A DNA stretch of 64,000 nucleotides from Artemia franciscana (taxonomy: Eukaryota; Arthropoda; Branchiopoda; Anostraca; Artemiidae), in NCBI RefSeq assembly GCF_032884065.1, contig NC_088881.1, forward strand, positions 7,341,047 through 7,405,046, given 5' to 3'. This document shows positions 34,682-46,969 of the stretch, piece by piece (within the stretch, counting starts at the first letter, position 1; the number at the start of each line of letters is the position of its first letter). Both the position numbers and the translations under genes were made by a program. Under the pieces are notes generated by a model. That model saw only the letters and a program-made list of their open reading frames with translations, did no database searches and was not told where the DNA came from.

Positions 34682-35929
34682 CTGAAAGAAAATCCAATCC
34701 TTAAAAACATTACATCTATAGCGAGTCATCTAGCATATCTACCAGAGTCATCTATCATCTAGCACAAGAAAAGACAATAATGAAGTCCGTCTTGCCCAAG
34801 CTGATCGAGTGGGCAAATTCCCTTAGCTTCCATTCCAATCTTTAGCCACCGATAATTACCCTGAAGTGGTAAGCGGTTTATTCACAGTCCGATCCAAATC
34901 CCAACAATATACAGTAGGAGGAGGTCTAACTAAGGATCGTCTCAAGATATTTTCAACTGCTTGTACCAAATTACTGTCGACAAATTGCTTGCGCTGGCTC
35001 CAAAACTTGGGATTCTATGTCATTGAGCCTTATTTCAAAGTGGCCAAAGAATTTTGTTGGTAATCTAGGATGGATCCATCACTGCAGAAAACCCTCTTTA
35101 ATAAAAAGCGTTTTGATCCTGAGCAAACGGGGAAACTTTTTATCGAATGTCAGTTAAACCTATTTGGAGCTCTGAACAGTCTCCTATCTGTCATATCAAT
35201 AAAATTAATTTAAAGGTGCAGAAACATAATTAAATATTATAAGAGTAATTTCAGTTTGTTAGGTTTAATTTTTTATTTATTTTTATCCTGCATTGCAATA
35301 TGTTAGTTTATTGATTTTGGAGACCGATAAAATGTTTCAGCTTGAATGTCCGTAATTTCCAACAAAATATTCATCATTTGGGTAGAACTATCGAATCAAG
35401 CATCAGATAAATCTGTCTTTATCTACTGGCACTTAGAATCTGTATAGATTTTCGCATGGCATGTCTGTTTGACAAGATTTTTTTCTGAATGTTTTCATTT
35501 TATTAAAATGATTTATCTCCCTAAAAAAAGCCATTTAGTGAATTCGACAATTCAGCATTTTGGAGACCGTTTTAGAGACAGTAGCCTAATGCTATGTCAT
35601 AAAGATAGCCTATTTGTATACTACGTAAGGGGGGTACTTTCAGCTGATATTCACAGCTGTAATTTTTCATCCAAGATCCATCTCTAGATAGGTGGAGAGT
35701 CGTAAAATAAATTATACAGGCTAGTAATTACCAATTTAGTAGCACCTTATCTCAGTCCTATAATGTAGAATAAGGAGGATTTTCGTATTGAAGATAATAT
35801 TTTCCCTCCAAAATCGATTTCTAGATAAGCCGAATCCTAGGTTTTTATATTCAAAGACTAAACTTATCTCATTTCCATAAAGATAGTTTTTTTTAGCAAG
35901 CCCTCCTTACTATCATGTAAATTTAATTA
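34682..35929. other. DDX47 intron 5, right of exon 6; nothing recognised
   Basis: Mixed sequence with an A/T-rich half. A segment at 34770-35100 is less AT-rich than its surroundings but shows no recognisable protein in any frame. Confidence 0.4.
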
Positions 35930-36262
35930 AATTAAAAAAACAAGTCTTTTAGCTGAAAATAAGGAGCAACATAAAAACCTAAAACGAACAGAAATTATTC
36001 TGTTTATGAGGGGAACTGCCCCTTCCTCAGCCCTCACTTTTTACCTAGTCTTAAAGTTCTTGAAAAAGATTTCTCGTTCAAATTCAACGGCCCCTGTGTT
36101 TTTTTCAGTCTTTATTAAAGGACTGTGACAAAAATTCAACTATAACATAAAAGGCGCGGGGTTGAAAAAGGGGCAGTCCCCGTCACATACGGAATAATTG
36201 CTCTTCATTTCTAGTTTTAATGTTGCTCCTTACTTTCAGCTGAAAAAATTGTTTCTTTATAT
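35930..36262 (+). mobile_element. Snapback element related to the right end of family A
   Basis: Left arm (from agctgaaaataaggagcaac to gaggggaactgcccc) and right arm (from aggggcagtccccgtcacat to gctccttactttcagctgaa) are imperfect inverted copies around a spacer of about 150 bases. The same arm words form the ends of the family A palindrome at 43907-44205. Confidence 0.75.
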
Positions 36263-36299
36263 TTAATTTCAATCATAATTTAATTTGGTCAATCATGTC

Positions 36300-36680
36300 G
36301 GGATATCCCCCCTCCATGGAAAACTTCCCCAGAAAATCCCCGCACACAAAAATTCCACTCGCACAAAATTCACTCATGGTCTTCCCGCAGAAAACTACCC
36401 CACAGAAAAATCATTCCAAATAGTTCCCTCCCCGCAAAAAATTGCCCCCGGACAATGCCCCAAGAACATTCCCTCGATATGCAAAATTGAGCAGCCAAAG
36501 AGAAAGTAAGACAAATAAAAAGAGTTCCAAACAAGAACTGCGGAAAAACACCCCGTGTAAAATTTCTCCTATGAAACTTTCTTCCCCATGGAAGATTCTC
36601 CCCGTGCGAAATCCCTCCCGCAGGAAATTTCCCCTGAAAAATTTCCGTATATTTCCAAGAAAAATACTATATGTAGCCAA
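36300..36680 (+). repeat. Low-complexity tandem words in CCCC-GCAAAA style
   Basis: Short words like ccccgcagaaaa, cttccccagaaaatcccc and ttcccctgaaaaatttcc repeat irregularly. Overlapping open frames on both strands (up to 118 codons) come from this composition, rich in Pro, Lys and Ser, and are not convincing genes. Confidence 0.5.
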
Positions 36681-36789
36681 TGGGCGTATTAAACAACTTA
36701 CAGCCCTTTACCCAATAGCTGTGAGGGGGGGGGTTCATATCATCCTCATAGGCATGCTTATTGAATATCTCAATTATTCAATTTTCTCA

Positions 36790-37345
36790 AAATTTTGATC
36801 AGTTGTTTTTGGAGAAAAAAAAGCGTTGGGGGCTAGTTACCCTCCTATCTTCTTGATCAATTAGAAAGAAAACTAGAAATTTAAACTCAGTTCAAATTGA
36901 CTACTGGATTGATAAGATCCCCTCTGAGGAAAACAAAAAAGTATAAAATAAAAAACAAACAAATAAACCCGCATCTCTGATCTTTCTTGTGGCAAAAAAA
37001 ATACAAGGTTCCACAATTTTGTAGCTAGGAGCTTGAAATCTCTACAATAAAGATTAAAGATTTCCACCATACTGAATTTGACAGTGTAATTTTTGTTAAG
37101 ATCACTTGGCTTTTTGAAGGTGTTTCCCCTCTTTTCTAGAAATCCGACAAATTTCCTAAGGCACGTAGCTTTTGATGGGTAACATTAAACTTAGTGGAAT
37201 TTATATATTTAGAATCAGAATAAAAGACAATTCTTTCGATACATTCATTATTATAAAAATTCCTGTTTTTGGAGTTTCGGTTACTATTGGGGCAGAGTCA
37301 CTTTTTACTTACAAGTTCGTTACTACGAACTATTTGATTGCACTG
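36790..37345 (-). mobile_element. Family A repeat, diverged copy, minus orientation, 5' half only
   Basis: Read on the plus strand it ends in ttcggttactattggggcag, then acttacaagttcgttactac and gaactatttgattg, the inverted head of family A. The middle has gatgggtaacattaaactta and aggagcttgaaatctctaca, the inverted forms of other family words. An open frame of 120 codons at 37172-37534 runs across the repeat edge and is not a gene. Confidence 0.7.
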
Positions 37346-38951
37346 GAAGATCGACGTTTCCGACTTTACATTATTAAGTTTTATAGCTTCTATATACCAA
37401 GATGCCCTACTATCAGGTTAGTCATTTGCTATTTCTCTACTTGTTCAGAAAAAAGGCTTCAGAAAATTCTAGAAGATAGTGTCATTTTTCTGGAGCACAT
37501 CGTGGGGATTCACTTCAATACTAACAAACTCTGAAATTTCATTAATATATCGACTAAAAACATTGGAGATAATTGATTTCTCTGTCAGACGAACCGAACT
37601 TAAAAACGGGTTGGGTATCTTCTACCCTGCCACAGTAACTGTGCTTAACACCAAACCATTAAAAGCGAAAGAAGCCCGATATTTAAAAAAAAGTTTTATC
37701 CCTCTTTTCTGGTACCAAGGACAGTGAAAACAAAAAATGATTGGATCAATTACCTCAAGAAGGCGTAACTCTGCTTTGAATTATAGATGTCTTTAAATAC
37801 AAACCCCCCACGGAGAGCAGAGCTTGTAAAGTTGGATATATTAAATTAAAGTCAATACAAAACACATAATAAATGGAACATCACGCCTCTTAATTGTAAG
37901 GGAATCGAGAGACTGTTAATATTTGAGTTTTTAATGTATATAAACCGTTGTAGAATTTACGTGATTAATTCTGCATATTTTCACGGCATAATCTGGTAAC
38001 ACTGACAAAAATAAAGCACTCTCCTAAAATTTTACTAATTTTCAATAACTCGAAAGAAAAATTGTTGCAAATAGCAGTTTTCAGGTGTGAATATACCCAA
38101 GGAACGGAGTATAAAATATAATCAGACTATAATCACGACTGCTGATAAATAAGCAAAGCTTTATAAATGACATGTATTTTTTCATCACGTTTGTACTATG
38201 GAAGTGGAAACCAGGGACGTAATTCGCTATTAGACAGGGGGGTGGCAAATGCCCCTCCCATACCACGGTTTGTCCCCCAGGCCCCAGTCCTCCCCCCCTA
38301 GATGAAACTTAGTTTCTTCAAAACCTTGTTAAAACTAAGATAAGCTAGCATAATCCACAGAAGCGGGTCAGTTTTCAGTTTAGTATATACTTACCTTTAT
38401 GACACACTATATGGCTCATTTTTCAGTTTTCACTGTTATTTTCATTTGATTTCAATAAATTGGCTCCAACTTTGTACCACCTCCCCCCCCCCAAGAATTT
38501 TGACGAAACTGCGACACGGACGAAAACTGAAATATCAAATCAACTTTTAGAAAGCTTTCAATTCCCACTAATCTAATCCCGATAATTGCCTACTAATACT
38601 ATGTTTTCGTAAAATTGCCATATTATCTTATAAATAGGATAATTGCTGTTCCAAGGTTCCATCTTTTCTATTTTCAAACAGTTATGCCTTAATTCTTAAT
38701 TCTAGATGATCAATCACATATTTCATGCATGAAAGTTGAACATTGTTCAACTAAAAACATTACGAATGATATTCATGGGAATTGGCGCAGTATTAAAGGG
38801 TAATTTTCGTTTTATTGGCAAGTATGACTCTAGGACAAAAAGTGTGACAATGTTGCCCACGCACCTTGCTTTATCACGGCAATTGTGAAGAAATGATAAA
38901 AACTAAGATAGAAAAACAAGAAGAAGATAGAAGAGAGAACAAAAAACAAAC
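37346..38951. other. Left part of DDX47 intron 5, nothing coding
   Basis: Near 38210-38300 a cagggacgtaattcgctatt phrase followed by GC-rich cccctcccat resembles one near 41243 (caggggcgtaactacagtat), a pattern of the kind seen in dispersed repeats, but I cannot define an element. Confidence 0.4.
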
Positions 38952-39122
38952 CTTGAACTTCAATGGAATAAAAAGATAGGATTGCTGGAGTTTTTCAACT
39001 GTTTGGTATTTGGAGGAGACTTCCACTTTGACTGGATCCACCAAGGATGCTCTTTGAAGCTTCTGCACTTTACTTGTCATCGTTGCAGAAAACAACATGG
39101 TTCTTCTTTCTTTCGGAATAAC
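38952..39122 (-). CDS. DDX47: DDX47 exon 5 (motif III and interdomain linker)
   Basis: Phase 0 at both ends, exactly 57 codons. Reads [20 protein letters not shown] with motif III SAT (couples ATP hydrolysis to unwinding), then [20 protein letters not shown], then [17 protein letters not shown], followed by donor GTTTGT. The [12 protein letters not shown] block is characteristic of DDX47/Rrp3 proteins. Confidence 0.95.
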
Positions 39123-39191
39123 CTTCAATTAAACATAAATTTATAAGTTATGAAAACAGGTAAGGAATTAAAACAGAGCTGCATTTGAGAC

Positions 39192-40165
39192 AGGCACGTG
39201 GACAGCTGAACACAAGTTGTAGCTTCTTTATGTTGGCTATTGGTAGGCTTGCCAACTCCTAGTGTTGGTATGTGAACAGCTGAACACAAGTTCTAGCATC
39301 TTTATGCTGGCTATTGGCAGGCTTGCCAACTCCTAGTGTTGGTATGTGAACAGCTGAACACAAGTTGTAGCATCTTTATGTTGGCTATTGGTAGGCTTGC
39401 CAACTCCTAGTGTTGGTATGTGAACAGCTGAACACAAGCTGTAGCATCTTTATGTTGGCTATTGGTAGGCTTGTCAACTCCTAGTGTTGGTATGTGAACA
39501 GCTGAACACAAGTTCTAGCATCTTTATGTTGGCTATTGGTAGGCTTGCCAACTTGTAGTGTTGGTATGTGAACAGCTGAACACAAGTTGTAGCATCTTTA
39601 TGTTGGCTATTGGTAGGCTTGCCAACTCCTAGTGTTGGTATGTGAACAGCTGAACACAAGTTGTAGCATCTTTATGTTGGCTATTGGTAGGCTTGCCAAC
39701 TCCTAGTGTTGGTATGTGAACAGCTGAACACAAGTTGTAGCATCTTTATGTTGGCTATTGGTAGACTTGCCTACTCCTAGTGTTGATATGTGAACACCTG
39801 AACACAAGTTGCAGGTTCTTTATGTTGGCTATTTGTAGGCTTGCCAACTCCTAGTGTTGGTATGTCAACAGCTGAACACAAGCTGTAGCATCTTTATGTT
39901 GGCTATTGGTAGGCTTGCCAACTCCTAGTGTTGATATGTGAACACCTGAACACAAGTTGCACGTTCTTTATGTTGGCTATTTGTAGGCTTACCAACTCCT
40001 AGTGTTGGTATGTGAACAGCTGAACACAAGTTGTAGCATCTTTATGTTGGCTATTGGTAGGCTTGCCAACTCCTAGTGTTGGTATGTGAACAGCTGAATA
40101 CAAGTTCTAGCATCTTTATGCTGGCTATTGGCAGGCTTGCCAACTCCTATTCTTGGTATGAAAAA
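39192..40165 (+). repeat. 74-bp minisatellite, about 13 copies, in DDX47 intron 4
   Basis: Unit: gtgaacagctgaacacaagt, then tgtagcatctttatgttggc, then tattggtaggcttgccaact, then cctagtgttggtat. Copies are mostly above 93 percent alike. Two neighbours near 39780 and 39930 share the same changes (aacacctgaacacaagttgc, tatttgtaggctt), which points to duplication of a multi-unit block within the array. It begins only 70 bases from the acceptor side of exon 5. A lone, very diverged unit seems to sit at 40375-40445. Confidence 0.95.
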
Positions 40166-42479
40166 AATACACTTAGACTAAAAAATATATTTCAAACCCT
40201 TTCCCCTTCACAGCAAAGGTCTTGGAGTTATAGCACCCAAATCACTTAAGGGTTTAACCGGCGTGTAGCATAAGACACGTTTCATCAGAGAGTCAGTTTA
40301 TAAGACAGAAAAAAAAAATTAAAACACGGGAGAAATTAAAAACGGATGAGTGACTTTCAAGACAATTATGTGGGCAGTTCAACAAACACAAGCTGTTGCG
40401 TTTCTTTTACTGGCTACTGAAGGACCTGTCAGCCCCGTGTCTTTGGCATAAAATATACAAAAAACAAATATATGTGTTTGGCATACAATAAACAGTTCTA
40501 AGAATATGCTTTTAAACATAAGTCCCTCCACAGGAATGACCATATAGCCTTCCTCAACCGTCCTTAATGGTATAGCTTCTGTGTCCCTATAGATACGTTT
40601 TCTTAGTGAGCCACCAAGCATGAAAACACTATTATAACATTTTCACAATACCCGAAAAGTTATTACTGTACAGAAATTACAATATATTCACAAAATTAAG
40701 AAACCCGCAAATACCCAGAAATTAAGACATTTTCAACATTCCGAGGAGAATGAAAATGACATTATCGAAAGTAAAACATACAAAAATCGAAAAACGGTAA
40801 AAATAAAAACTGAAATTTTTTTGCCCACTACAGAGTAGAACGCAAGGGAAAAGTTTCTCCTGGTAGCAAATTTCATCACATTATCCAGAAAAAATTAATT
40901 TTCGAGTTTGATAAATACTAACTATAAAAAAGCAACAAAAAAAACTCATTCGAAACTCTTTACTCTGAAAATAAATACCTAGGGACCATATAAGGGCCAT
41001 ATCAATATTGATTCAGATTTCAATGAGGTAACACCTGGATATTATTGTCTGTCTGCATTACTTTCTGTGAGGTCATAATTTATTCCCAGTGATTTCTTGA
41101 CCTAAGTTAACTTTAAAAAGATTATAAACTGAAATTTAGTTCACTTTGAACTTGACGAGCACTGACGAAGCGCCTGAACTAGTATATTCTCCAGTGATGA
41201 ATTTTATTCAAAGTAATTTGCTAAGCAGAATTGAGGAGGCAGGGGCGTAACTACAGTATTCTTATTGACAAGGGGGCAAGAGGGGGTGCAACTGAAATAG
41301 GTCCTATTAAAGCGGTTTACACAATACATTATTAACAAAAATGTCAGCAATTAGCTGTTGCAGACAAAAGCAGTATAGCGTAAACAACCTTTTGGGTTTG
41401 GGTTGCGAACGGAAAAGTCGTATACACTCGGCTTTTTCAGCCAAATTCACCACTTATGCTGCACTATATATACCCCTCCACTTTCCCCAACACCCAGCAC
41501 AGGAAGTTCAATCTCATAATTGAACCAAGCTCAAATCTAATAGCCCCGGTTATCATGCTATTCATTTGCTCATAATTTTCAATGGATTTTGATTCAGTAA
41601 GATTTAATTTGTTGTACTAAAACATTTATATACATAATTTATTGAAATATTATTTGTGACTTTTATTAAACTGAATGTTTGTGGGTTCGTCGATTTATAT
41701 TAATAAATAGCATTGATATCATCAGGCCACATAAAGCCAAAACAAAAATCATAGGGAGCGCAATAGCACTGTCTAAGTAAAGATACAGGATAAGTAAAAG
41801 TTTTACGACAGATTGTGTAACCATTATATTGTGAGATCTTCCCAAAAGTTCAATAGTGACAGCATTTCAAATTTAAAGTATTTGAAAAATAAAGATGGAG
41901 TTATTAACGTATCTGTTGTTCATTGCCTGACAAAGAATGTCCAGAAAATCTTGACAATTCTTAGTGTCGTTGTAGCAGTAATCTAAAATTAATCAAAAAT
42001 TCTCAGGGATGCCAAATGGAAGGAAAACTGACTCCTAGAGTTTGAAATATTATCTTCCCCTTTGAATCTTTGTTTAAAAAAAAACAAATTGTACAAAAAT
42101 TACATAAAAGTTTTTCTTGTGTGAATCAGGGTATGGGGGTAAACATTTCCAGAAGGGGTTACAGTGAATACCGTCTTTACGTCTATAGTTCCTTCACAAG
42201 CAAAGGTCGTTTCCCTAGTACAGCATGATAAAACTGATAAAAAATAGAAAAAGAGAATGGGTTGGTACCGCTTATATATGTACACAAAATTTCTAAATTT
42301 TGAGCAAAATATACATATTTTGTTTAAATTCACTTTATTTTAGTCTCAGCAAACATTTCGTATAGGATGCTGATGCACAGATAAATGTCCAACAAGTAGC
42401 ACTGACATCGTGTGAAATGCGGCTAATTTCAGTCACAATTTTTAGCACAATTATGTCAATTCTTTTTTGGACTTGGTTA
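40166..42479. other. DDX47 intron 4, no gene seen
   Basis: Diverged minisatellite unit at about 40375-40445. A minus-strand frame at 40379-40621 begins MLGGSLRKRIYRDTEAIPL but overlaps that repeat and lacks splice support. The rest is AT-rich. Confidence 0.4.
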
Positions 42480-44205
42480 AAACAAATCAAACAGTTCGTG
42501 GTAACGAACTGTAGTAAGGAGCGACCCGGCTCTATAGTAACCAAAACTCAAAAAAATGGAATTTTGATACCAATACCTACATCAAAAGAATCGCATTTTA
42601 ATGCTGATTTTAAATATATAAGTTTCATCAAGTTTAGTCTTACCCAACAAAAGTTACGAGCCTGAGAAAATTTGCGTTATTTTAGAAAATAGGGGGAAAC
42701 GCCCCCTAGAAGTCATAGAATCTTAACGAAAATCACACCATCAGATTCAGCGTATCAGAGAACCCTACTGTAGAAATTTCAAGCTCCTATCTACAAAAAT
42801 GTGGAATTTTGTATTTTTTGCCAGAAGGCAGATCACGGATGCGTGTTTATTTGTTTTTTGTTTTTTTTTGTTTTTTTTTTCCCAGGGGTGATCGTATCGA
42901 CCCAGTTGTCCTAGAATGTTGCAAGAGGGCTCATTCTAACGGAAATGAAAAGTTCTAGTGCCCTTTTTAAGTGACCAAAAAAATTGGAGGGCACCTAGGC
43001 CCCCTCCCACGCTAATTATTTTACCAAAGTCAACGGATCAAAATTCTGAGATAGCCATTTTATTCAGAGTAGTCGAAAAACCTTATAACTATTTCTTTGG
43101 GGACCACTTACTCCCCCACAGTCCCCATGGGAGGGGCAACAAGTTACAAACTTTGACCAATGCTTACATATAGTAATGGTTATTTGGAAGTGTACAGGCG
43201 TTTTCAGGAGGATTTTTTTGGTTGGGGGAGGGGTTGAGAAGAGGGGGATATGCTGGGGGAACTTTCCATCGATAATTTGTCATGGGGGAAGAAAATCTCC
43301 ATGAAGGGAGCGCAGGATTTACTAGCATTATTTAAAAACACAATGAAAAAATAAATATGAAAAAGTTCTTTCAGCTGGAACTAAGGAACAGCATTAAAAC
43401 TTAAAACAAACAGAAATTATTACCCATTTGAGGGGCTCACCTCCTCCTAATACCTTGCTCTTTACGTTAAAGTATTTTTAGTAATTTCAACTATTTATTC
43501 TACGGCTTTTGTGATTCTGGGGTCATTCTTAATGAATTGGGACAAAATTTAAGCTTTAGTGTAAAGAGCGAGGATCTGACAAGGGGGCGAACCCCCTCAT
43601 ATATGTAATAAAAATATGAGAATACAAAAGTTCTTTACGTAAGCTAATTTATAAGTTACGTAAATCTTTTACTAATAAAAATATTCGTAAAAAATTAAAA
43701 GTTCTAGTTGCCTTTTTAATTAACCAAAAAATCGGAGGGCAACTAGGCTTCCTCTCCCGCTCTTTTTTTCTCAAAATCATTCGATAAAAATTATGAGAAA
43801 GCCATTTAACCAAAAAAAAAAATACAAATTTCGTTTTAATTATTCCTCTGCGGAGAGCCAAAATCAAAACATGCATTGATTCAAAAACGTTCAAAATTAA
43901 ATAAAAAAAACAAGTTTTTTTAACTGAAAGTAAGGAGCGACATTAAAACTTAAAACGAACAGAAATTACTTCGTATATGAAAGAGGCTGCTTCCTCATCA
44001 ACACCCCGCTCTTTACGCTAAAGTTTTTTACTGTTTTAAAAAGAAGAATTGAGAGACAGAGTCAAACTTTAGCGTAAAGAGCGGGGCGTTGATGAGGAAG
44101 CAGCCTCTTTCATATACGAAGTAATTTCTGTTCGTTTTAAGTTTTAATGTCGCTCCTTACTTTCAGTTAAAAAAAACTTGTTTTTTTTTATTTAATACTT
44201 AAAAA
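42480..44205 (+). mobile_element. Family A repeat, best copy, with matching inverted ends
   Basis: The head is a hairpin (cagttcgt, four bases, acgaactg, 42492-42511) followed by AGTAAGGAGCGAC at 42513-42525. The exact inverse GTCGCTCCTTACT closes the element at 44149-44161. Inside, in order: a cctacatcaaaagaatcgca block, ggggtgatcgtatcgaccca, ggagggcacctaggccccct, two segments that are inverted copies of each other around gctctttacg-type words (about 43440-43605), and a terminal snapback (43907-44205). It is about 1.7 kb and has no protein frame, so it is non-autonomous if it is a DNA transposon. Class unassigned. Confidence 0.85.
43907..44205. repeat. Long palindrome at the right end of family A
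   Basis: Arms of about 130 bases: left from aaaacaagtttttttaactg to gctctttacgctaaag; right is its inverse from ctttagcgtaaagagcgggg to cagttaaaaaaaacttgttt. The spacer is about 30 bases. The arms are nearly perfect, so the DNA or RNA could fold into a long hairpin. The same structure recurs at 63165-63440. Confidence 0.9.
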
Positions 44206-45185
44206 AGCAAAATAGCAAGATGTCAGCATGGTATTATACATAGAGGCAATTCTGGATTTACGGGTAGTATTTGAATCCTGAACATAAGGAATAGGACGTC
44301 ATCAGCACTTATTAGGCATTTCAATGACCCATAAGAGAATCGGAGTATTAATTAAAGACCGGAAATAAAAATTAAAACAATTAAGTGATTCCTGGAGCGG
44401 ATCTCCCTCTACCAGTTTACATAACCAAACTACAACCGATTTGACCTATCTAGTTATAGTATGAACATCATTATAAAAAGTACTAAATCTTATTTTCTGC
44501 TTCAATTTCTTTATCATTCAAGAAATCATATTCACTGTATATCTACCTTCTTATTTTTCAATGATTCTATTTCTGTTCTACTTGCAGATGTAGAGGGTGT
44601 ATTCATTTTCACTTTTGAAAGTTTTAAAACAAGAGAATATAATCTAGAACTGGTAGATTTTAGAAAGTAAAAGCATCTTAAATATCAGGGGAAAAATTCA
44701 CCTGAGCAAATGGGGTGAAACAGGAAACATAGTACATTTTTGCAATTTTGCGACAAACTAGGCTCACATTTTTACTTGATGATAAGGTTTCAAAGGCAGT
44801 ACTTTTGAAAAATATTAACGTGGAACATGTTATGAAGTCTAATGGACTCCTATTTTCTCGTTTTCCTAGTGTTAAAAACGAGCATGGATTAATAAAAAAA
44901 AAATTATCTTCTCAAAGTAAAGAGCAAATTTGACACTTAAAACGAGCAACAGTTTCAAAGCTACTAAATAAATTATATATTTTTTTTTACAAATTATAGG
45001 AGGGACAACTGCCCCCCCCCCCTCAACGACACCATTGTGAGGAGGATATTATCAAAAGACATGGCATGGAGTTTTTATGTGAACTTGGTCAAAGAAGCTA
45101 CGAGTTTATTGTGGCAAATAAGTGCGCCTGAATCGGATTGCCCAGTACGTAAGTGGAACAATGCCCTTTCAAGTCATTTTGGTAA
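44206..45185. other. DDX47 intron 4 between family A copy and LINE, nothing recognised
   Basis: Short open frames (44461-44670, 44748-44933) are AT-driven. The last part, about 45100-45185, may belong to the LINE's 5' region. Confidence 0.4.
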
Positions 45186-46025
45186 ATTATTACTCTGGTA
45201 AGATCTATTGACAGTAGTGACACTTTTGAGCCTGTATTTGTGATAAAGCGACCAACCGAGGTGCCATGTCTCCCTGCCACGGCTTATACTTCTTTACTCT
45301 CAAAGTTTAATGACCTGCAACAAGTGGTTGTTAAAATGTCAGGGAAACTTGATTATTATCAGTTGAATTTTCCTCAACTACCTAAGCCTACCCCAGTAAT
45401 TGACACTCAGGCGACAGTTATTGTCTCTAAAGTGTCTTCAGAGCTGTCTGATCTGATTAGACACAAAATTTTTCTCCGTCAAATAGCTGGGTATGAATTA
45501 GTTTGCATTATGAAACTTGGTAATTACAGATGGCATGTCAATATTGATAAATCCACAACTGAAAATTTTTGTATATCGGTTAAAAACTTTATTTCCAGAG
45601 CAACAGTTAAAGTACGATCCAAACGCTATTTTGGGATTCTCCAAGGTTTTTCAGTTGATGTCGACCTTTCAGTTGCTAATAGGTTGCATGGTATAAAAAG
45701 TGCAAATCGATTGGGCCAAACCATGTCAATCAAGCTGAATTTGAAAACTCCTTCACTCAGTCCGCTTATGTTAAAGAAGGAATTAAAGTTGGATATCAAT
45801 TTTTTCGACTTCACGAATTTAAGAGAATACCTAAATGCTGCTTCGAATGCCAATCATACGATCACCTTCAAATTACTTGCACCAGCGATGTCCCAATATA
45901 TGCCAGATGTATCGGACCACATCTTTCTATTAAGGATACTCATTGTAGCGCTGTTTCCAAGTGTGATAACTGTGGTAAAAATCATGATTCTTACAGTCTG
46001 TTCTGCCCAGTATTTAAGAAATTAA
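45186..46025 (+). pseudogene. LINE ORF1 (gag-like, RNA-binding), frameshifted
   Basis: The frame is open from just after the TAA at 45183-45185. It reads VIKRPTEVPCLPATAYTSLL, with MSGKLDYYQLNFPQLP later. A block KRYFGILQGFSVDVDLSVAN near 45620 matches the general look of LINE gag proteins. From about 45735 the biologically sensible frame shifts to EFENSFTQSAYVKEGIKVGY, then IPKCCFECQSYDHLQITC near 45825-45880 and CDNCGKNHDSYSLFC near 45962-46008. These are CX2CX4HX4C and a related knuckle, typical of nucleic-acid-binding gag-like ORF1 proteins. No ATG precedes the early part within the open frame, so the true start is unclear. Confidence 0.7.
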
Positions 46026-46329
46026 TATTGCGCTCCCCCATTTTACAATGACTTTGGTGTTTTCAATAATACCGTTTAATATTAAAAGGTACTAAGGATA
46101 AGGACTTCTGGAGGCCGATCGTCCGGTGGGCTAGATTGTGTTTTTAAGCACAATCCGAATTTGGCTTCTCCTGTGACTTTTACTCGGATGAGTTTTTTGG
46201 CTGCTCGAATGGGCACTACAGTTTTCATAAATTCTTATCTACCTTATGAGGATCGTTCTGCCAGATCGATGACTAGTTATGCCACAGCATGTAACACGTT
46301 GAAGTTTTTAGAAGACAAAATACTATCAT

Positions 46330-46582
46330 CTCTCTAGATTATATTATCATTGGTGACCTCAATACGGATGTGAATCATTTGTCAGTGAGAAGCGATTCAT
46401 TGTTAGATTACCTTCCATCTTATCGTATCATACCCAAACTTCATCAGTTTCCTTACATTCACCATTCAGGCAGTAAGAGCAATATTGATCATATTATTTG
46501 CTCAGCTAGTATTACTACATTAATAGTGTCTGTACATGCTGAAGAACAAGATTTAGACCATTTCATTGATTCTTACGCTTAA
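46330..46582 (+). pseudogene. LINE endonuclease C-terminal fragment
   Basis: LDYIIIGDLNTDVNHL near 46335-46380 resembles the GDFN motif of APE-type endonucleases, and SKSNIDHIICSAS near 46475 resembles the closing SxxDHI motif with its catalytic Asp-His. The N-terminal half, which should lie around 46080-46330, is not clearly readable in one frame. TAA near 46580 closes this piece. Confidence 0.6.
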
Positions 46583-46969
46583 TATAAACCTTACAAGTGT
46601 GTGTAAAATACCCCGTCTTTCACGAAAAAAAGTAATTGGAAGAAAGCTGATTCCCCCCTCTTTGATGTAACACTAACAAACCTGTTATCTGCCATACGAG
46701 TTCCCTATCATCTGCTCCAGTGCATTGCACCAGCGAATTACAAAAAGGACTTGGATTGCTTAAACATAATTAAATGTCTAAAAGGCGCTGAGGCAGATGC
46801 TGTGCGCTTGCAACGTGCCCACCATCTTTTTGGCATGACCATTACTCGTCTATTTTTTCTATTGTTAATTACCGTGTGCATTCTTTTTATACTTATTCCC
46901 TTTCTGCTATTTTTAGTACCCCCCCCCCCTATCTCAACGCCTTTGTATTCCCATTTCTCTTTCGTCCGT

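Noticed and set aside
36411-36798. Overlapping open frames of 89 and 118 codons
   Set aside because: They arise on both strands from the same CCCC/AAAA low-complexity sequence.
37172-37534. 120-codon plus-strand open frame
   Set aside because: Its first half is an inverted family A copy; no conserved protein is seen.
39192-40165. CRISPR-like regular repeats or a repeated-peptide gene
   Set aside because: There are no spacers, and the minus-strand open frames change between units and lack starts or splice support.
40379-40621. Minus-strand frame beginning MLGGSLRKRIYRDTEAIPL
   Set aside because: It looks protein-like at first, but overlaps a decayed minisatellite unit and has no acceptor or donor or recognised family.
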